Source of the DNA: Discostella pseudostelligera
Lineage: Eukaryota; Bacillariophyta; Thalassiosirophyceae; Thalassiosirales; Thalassiosiraceae
Reading direction: 5' to 3'
NCBI GenBank assembly: GCA_036940085.1
Contig: JALLBK010000171.1
Location: 1 to 19,276 of the forward strand
DNA: 19,276 nucleotides
Made by a program: the position numbers and the translations under genes. A model generated the notes under the pieces. The model was given only the letters and a program-made list of their open reading frames with translations, ran no database searches and was not told the DNA's origin. Positions 16,301 through 19,276 of this stretch are shown here, in pieces (the first letter of the stretch is position 1; each line of letters opens with the position of its first letter).

Positions 16301-18811
16301 AATAGTTCGTTCGATTCCTTTGAGGGCGCAAAAGTGCCGAAGCGTCGAGAGAATTCATTAGAACGGGGTTTGCCTGAATGGTCTGACGTAAATGTCCAAA
16401 CGCGATCAAAGGCAGCCAATCTATCCATGCTATCACAGCAGATTTCAACAATGTCACGACGTGACTCTCGCGCACGAAGTGGATCGCCAGAGCGGCGAAT
16501 CTCATCTATCTTGCAGAGGGAACGGCAAAATTCGTTGGAGAGGACACCAGCAACACCAATGAAACAAAGCAAATCTTTCAATTCCTTGGTGGGTGGAGAG
16601 GCACCAATGCGACGCGAGAATTCATTAGAACAGAGAATTCCCGAGAGTCGATCAAAGGCCGCCGATCTTCTTGTGCTATCACGGCAAATTTCAGCATCGT
16701 CGCGGCGCGAATCGTATACTCGAACTGCATCAAAAGGACGGGGAAAGTTTCATGACCGGAAGAATGAAGATAATGATCGAGTGGGGTTGGACAGTCGAAC
16801 GTCAGTATTGCGGAATTCATTTGGTGAAACACAACCTCATGGTGAGAGGGACAGAGGGCTTAGATTGGCCGAGAAAGTGAAGGCGGACGTAACAACTTCT
16901 CCTGGCATGTCTCAAATGGAAATGGCATTAGCGATAATCGAGGAGACCCAGGGAAGGAAGTTACCACGATGGGACACTAAGCCGGAAACAAAACTGCTAT
17001 CTCAAGCAAAGGCCTCGTCACTATCAACATCGAATGCGGCACCGAGCCATTCATTTCTATCAACTTCGACAGCTCCTAGTAGACCGACCACGGTTGCATC
17101 TTCGTCACGGTCAAAGTCGCCTGCGGGATTATTGGGAAGCCAAATGGGTTCGGTTGCTAGTAGAAGGAGGAACATTTTCAGCATGGAACTAAGTAGCAAC
17201 TCCACCCGCAGAGGGAATGTTCCTCCTGTTCAAAGTGTCCTTCCCGATCCTGACGAAGTTCCAACTGAAAGTGTTTCTCCGCTGCCGCTACCCTCGCCAC
17301 CTCAACGTCAAAATCAACAACAAGTGAAACCTGAATCGTTCTCGACATCTTCCAACAAATGTCAGGAGCCGGTGGTACACGTGAATAATGACTGGCTGAA
17401 GAATCAGGCTAAAGACGAGGGTCATCGCCAATATCAGAGTAAGCAACCGCAGTGTCAAGCACTAGCAGTGACACAACACGACGAGAGAAATCATCAAAGT
17501 TCGATAAAATATGATGCCGAAAGATCTGATAAGGAGAAGCGACGGAGTGATATCGCAGGACGAAGCGTCAGTTCTGGTAGCAGAAGTCGTGGCGAACGAA
17601 AGGGTAGCATGGCCGGACGTAATCCACGCAAACAAATCGTCGCGAATGAACGCCAAAACGTCCGTCCTATTGAGCAGATTCCATTCAACGGTAAAGTCTC
17701 AGGTAAAAGTGTTACTAGTCCTGGCGGTAAGATCGTAAGTTCTGGTGACATTGATTCCAGCCCTGTGCGCAAGGGTGCAGTAGGACGCAAAAGTACCATG
17801 TTAGGCCGTGAAAAGCATTCAAAGTCTGGCTCGAATGTACGCCAAAATTGCCGCACTGTCAAGCGTATGCCATTCACTGATCAGTTCGGCGATACTGGCA
17901 TGTACACTGGTCAAGTAAATGAGGATTGTCGGCCTGAAGGAAAGGGTTCCATGAAATACGAGAATGGGGTGTATTATGAAGGTGCTTGGATAAACGGATG
18001 TCAGGAAGAAAACGCGGCCTCTCAGTATGGACGTATTCGAGGTGGGTTCACGGGGTGGAGTGGAAAGGGCAAGGAGGCATCGAGAAGCGGAATGACCATG
18101 CCGTGGAACGCACGTAGAAATGACTCATTTGATCCTAACCAAAAAGTCAATGTCCGTGGTATGGAATGGTCGGATATTAGCGGACAGTCGGGGCGGTATA
18201 GTGGTGAAGTCAACAAGGATCGAATTCCACATGGCCGTGGCATAATGAAGTACGACTACGGCCTAATCGCTGATGGTCGATGGGTCAATGGAGTCTTGGA
18301 CGAGGGACCTCAAGATCGTGTGATAAGTGCTGCCGCGTCAATTGGCACCGGAACGGGAGCCATGACATTGGCTTCTAACCTGTCGAAGGGTCCTATGTCT
18401 ATTGGTCCTGGACTGTCAGTGGGCCCAGGGATGTCTATTGGTCCTGGGATGTCATTAGGACCTACAATCTCTGTTGGTGCTGGTATGTCAGTGGGGCCAG
18501 GACCCGTCATGCGTATGCAAGGACCCGGCATCCAAATGGGTCACATGACTACTGTCGGGTCCATGCCAACCATGCTTCCTCCAGTTCAATTTCTCAACTT
18601 GAATCCCATGCTCACGGCAGAGCAACACGCAATGATGACGATGCACGGAGGCGGCAGCAGTATGTACGGAATGGGCATGCCAATGACGATGCCAACGCCT
18701 GTGCATCCTCCGATGCAAATTCTTCTCCCACCGATGCAGCAACCACAACAATTGCAAACAGACAAGCCGCCAGTATCTGAAATACACATCAATGGAAATA
18801 CAACATTGTAG
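13307..18811 (+). CDS. giant Ser/Arg-rich CxxH-CxxC MORN protein (longer paralogue)
   Basis: One 1834-codon intronless frame. An in-frame TAG at 13298 lies two codons before the first ATG. Residues 1-285 are low-complexity (Gly/Ser/Gln/Asn). Residues 292-323 hold the motif DAHGNCIFH...W...NCPIC, with C297-x2-H300 and C320-x2-C323, matching the shorter paralogue. Residues ~350-900 are extremely Ser/Arg-rich, with runs like SRSRSPP and RRRRRRD that resemble the RS domains of splicing factors. A duplicated block with RRENSLE motifs lies around 996-1140. The C-terminal module (about 1520-1664) has two MORN-type pairs, MYTGQVNEDCRPEGKGSMKY with YYEGAWING, and RYSGEVNKDRIPHGRGIMKY with ADGRWVNGVL, joined by GFTGWSGKGK and MPWNARRND. 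The tail has MSIGPG-type hexapeptides and a Met/Pro/Gln-rich end. Localisation cannot be told: there is no signal peptide or membrane segment. Heavy phosphorylation is likely given many RxxS and SP sites. The function is unknown; membrane, cytoskeletal or RNA-granule scaffolding would all fit. Confidence 0.88.
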   Translation: MTLGEEPAGGGSTWSGSDGDGDGNRGVDPEGAIVLSPRAGSSGRWGGGVGGAANNHGGARSCSNSRQSQNPRQTQQSLQQQLSAHPQPAAGEPGTGTLSTTNAKSRSRSKSKNKIIASDISQSSSHRQHLMDDSTASVSKARSKKKQSAASSVTRKASSSRQRLVDDHDHAVSFVSLITQSKNNKQSRSNERGGLIIQCSSDDNAEESTHNESWSKPTRAASTSRRGSTQRRFSVQDNASSASFSVRDANNNNSSSNINFDANNDEHTHTNERLNDKPKKKSKPAFPGAKFDAHGNCIFHSSMRLQERRFDKWHIFHKNCPICRSEDGNRKGKYDDAGNRGGTTKRVSRLQQPEEDDIRGRSLSKIRSMSRGVVRSISRTRGFDMNRTSPEREEGGGGGDGGDDMNENNNRTGRNSRISLSRMPSIPFNSSDSHIINNNVENSSYQSVEEDEVGSGGGNSSACSDSINDVKRKEDRGSDGSVRSNPKTRRAMFTAMISKPPPSFDDFSNYYHGDKRRSLSPRRRRDYCQSIATRSVSPPRTPGNRSSCRRGRMNSSEVSYDRRPRSLSTNVRRAPSFDSRSSFRRGERRRSYSRSPPPASSRSRSPPARDGNRKSSYSRDDGILPPPPQELRRNHSQRNDDSSPMSSRGSVNGSCRQQNRNRRSSENPTSIGRRMRRSRSPINARRRRRRDHRNSLSPSIRSTGSSRSFGSANHRMSRLEPPKRSFSKGRAMSAGRRGSNRRPPPIRSYSQLRNHERRSSSRGRPMSNGLLGGRRSRSQGPVGADSYALVVRERTPSPTHPYAPRRRVSPSRRPPMENQLVEYDFNQRRHRNSLSPSPATTRRRQQDKSFTPSKFRSQSSDSLMRRNATWGSKSPPRPSMRGRSRSPSVSEKTRSRSSTPEIWIVCPITEDDPFENSFATFEEWNLSPAPQSKHHRTPISGLTDSGKGRGEIPMDSVLAISDTSIGRLPFEFPERRNSFDLSPPTHNSMNKTQPTMKQNSSFDSFEGAKVPKRRENSLERGLPEWSDVNVQTRSKAANLSMLSQQISTMSRRDSRARSGSPERRISSILQRERQNSLERTPATPMKQSKSFNSLVGGEAPMRRENSLEQRIPESRSKAADLLVLSRQISASSRRESYTRTASKGRGKFHDRKNEDNDRVGLDSRTSVLRNSFGETQPHGERDRGLRLAEKVKADVTTSPGMSQMEMALAIIEETQGRKLPRWDTKPETKLLSQAKASSLSTSNAAPSHSFLSTSTAPSRPTTVASSSRSKSPAGLLGSQMGSVASRRRNIFSMELSSNSTRRGNVPPVQSVLPDPDEVPTESVSPLPLPSPPQRQNQQQVKPESFSTSSNKCQEPVVHVNNDWLKNQAKDEGHRQYQSKQPQCQALAVTQHDERNHQSSIKYDAERSDKEKRRSDIAGRSVSSGSRSRGERKGSMAGRNPRKQIVANERQNVRPIEQIPFNGKVSGKSVTSPGGKIVSSGDIDSSPVRKGAVGRKSTMLGREKHSKSGSNVRQNCRTVKRMPFTDQFGDTGMYTGQVNEDCRPEGKGSMKYENGVYYEGAWINGCQEENAASQYGRIRGGFTGWSGKGKEASRSGMTMPWNARRNDSFDPNQKVNVRGMEWSDISGQSGRYSGEVNKDRIPHGRGIMKYDYGLIADGRWVNGVLDEGPQDRVISAAASIGTGTGAMTLASNLSKGPMSIGPGLSVGPGMSIGPGMSLGPTISVGAGMSVGPGPVMRMQGPGIQMGHMTTVGSMPTMLPPVQFLNLNPMLTAEQHAMMTMHGGGSSMYGMGMPMTMPTPVHPPMQILLPPMQQPQQLQTDKPPVSEIHINGNTTL
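16292..16722 (+). repeat. internal coding duplication, ~267-bp period
   Basis: Two diverged copies begin at 16292 and 16559. Both read MKQ..SF.S, then RRENSLE, then SRSKAA.L..LS.QIS and SRR.S at the protein level. At DNA level both contain GAGAATTCATTAGAAC. The segment between adds another RQNSLE, and upstream RRNSFD plus downstream LRNSFG extend the series. This gives five [RL]xNS[LF] or RNS[LF] sites, each a basic-directed phosphosite pattern. Confidence 0.8.
18389..18503 (+). repeat. 18-bp coding tandem (MSxGPG hexapeptide)
   Basis: About six to seven units of 18 bp encode variants of M-S-I-G-P-G (also LSVGPG, MSLGPT, ISVGAG, MSVGPG). Codons vary between units, so the array is not recent, and the peptide periodicity is clearer than the DNA periodicity. 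It forms a flexible, hydrophobic Gly/Pro linker just after the MORN module. Confidence 0.85.
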
Positions 18812-19276
18812 GCGTTGTTTGGAAGGAGAGTCTTCGCTGGCTTCCGTGCCTTAAATCCTACTAATTAAATCCTTCCATTATCAGTCCTAGAATATTCAGT
18901 GCCTTACATCGCCTTACCCAACCTGGTTCCACTCATTCATACTATCGGCAACCTAACAACTCCCAGTAGAATCATTTGCAAAGAAATTGCATCAATGCTT
19001 CTAATTAACATTACTACCTCCTAGTGCTGCCTGTACTCATGCTCCTGCCTAGACCACAACCCATAACAGCATCCTGCAACCCCATCACACCACCAACAGA
19101 ACTTCTACCTGCTGCAATGGCTGACAGCCCAATGTGCATACATGTGTTTGAAATGCAGCCAGCACACCATCAACTGAAGATATTCGGCCACCAAGGGCGG
19201 GAGTCCTACAGTATTAAGTGATAGTCAGCAATGGCCGTGGCCGGGGGGTCACTCGGTCAAGAGCCCGCCCCTATTC
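18812..19276. other. 3' flank, no gene seen
   Basis: This stretch follows the stop of the longer MORN gene. It begins with probable 3' UTR sequence and becomes C/A-rich (for example CCCATAACAGCATCC). A 65-codon open frame at 19024-19221 has no recognisable domain and no supporting splice signals. No tRNA, repeat or conserved element is evident. A further gene could begin beyond the window edge. Confidence 0.5.

Noticed and set aside
19024..19221. 65-codon plus-strand frame after the last gene
   Set aside because: No conserved domain, no splice support, and composition like the surrounding flank.

Overview
The window looks like nuclear DNA of a diatom, most likely a centric one. Nine short GT-AG introns (74 to 101 bp) can be read from frame continuity. 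One gene product carries a signal peptide ending in a diatom-type plastid motif (S-A-F). Two large neighbouring genes appear to belong to a MORN-motif family that I associate with diatoms. A fragment of eukaryotic large-subunit (LSU) rRNA is also present. The organism call rests on these features, not on a database search.

Layout. Positions 1-2099 hold no convincing protein gene. In order they contain strand-asymmetric low-complexity DNA (1-376), a pair of ~45 bp direct repeats, three copies of a longer repeat (739-1130), a truncated LSU rRNA 3' end on the minus strand (about 1236-1615) with CpG-decay-like changes, and a stretch rich in the motif AGCCATTA that includes two perfect 17-bp palindromes (1624-2095).

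Positions 2100-9452 hold four compact intron-bearing genes in two convergent pairs. The first pair is a six-exon WDR24 orthologue (GATOR2 complex, TORC1 nutrient signalling; plus strand, 2100-5516) facing a three-exon four-helix membrane protein (minus strand, 5532-6533). Their stop codons are 15 bp apart. The second pair is a two-exon plastid-targeted protein-kinase-like protein lacking the catalytic HRD aspartate (plus, 6781-9000) facing a two-exon 109-residue coiled-coil protein (minus, 9034-9452). Their stop codons are 33 bp apart. The membrane-protein and kinase-like genes share a divergent 247-bp spacer with three TTCCCGCC/T boxes at its membrane-gene end.

Positions 9542-18811 hold two very large intronless paralogues arranged head to head across a 537-bp spacer (1075 aa minus, 1834 aa plus). 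Both have a long Ser/Arg-rich disordered body, a compact CxxH...CxxC motif and a C-terminal double-MORN module. They form the least understood and most interesting system here. The last 465 bp appear to be 3' flank without a gene.

No shared pathway is obvious across the window. The strongest structural theme is tight packing, with convergent 3' ends that almost touch, divergent promoters, and an inverted duplication of the MORN genes.
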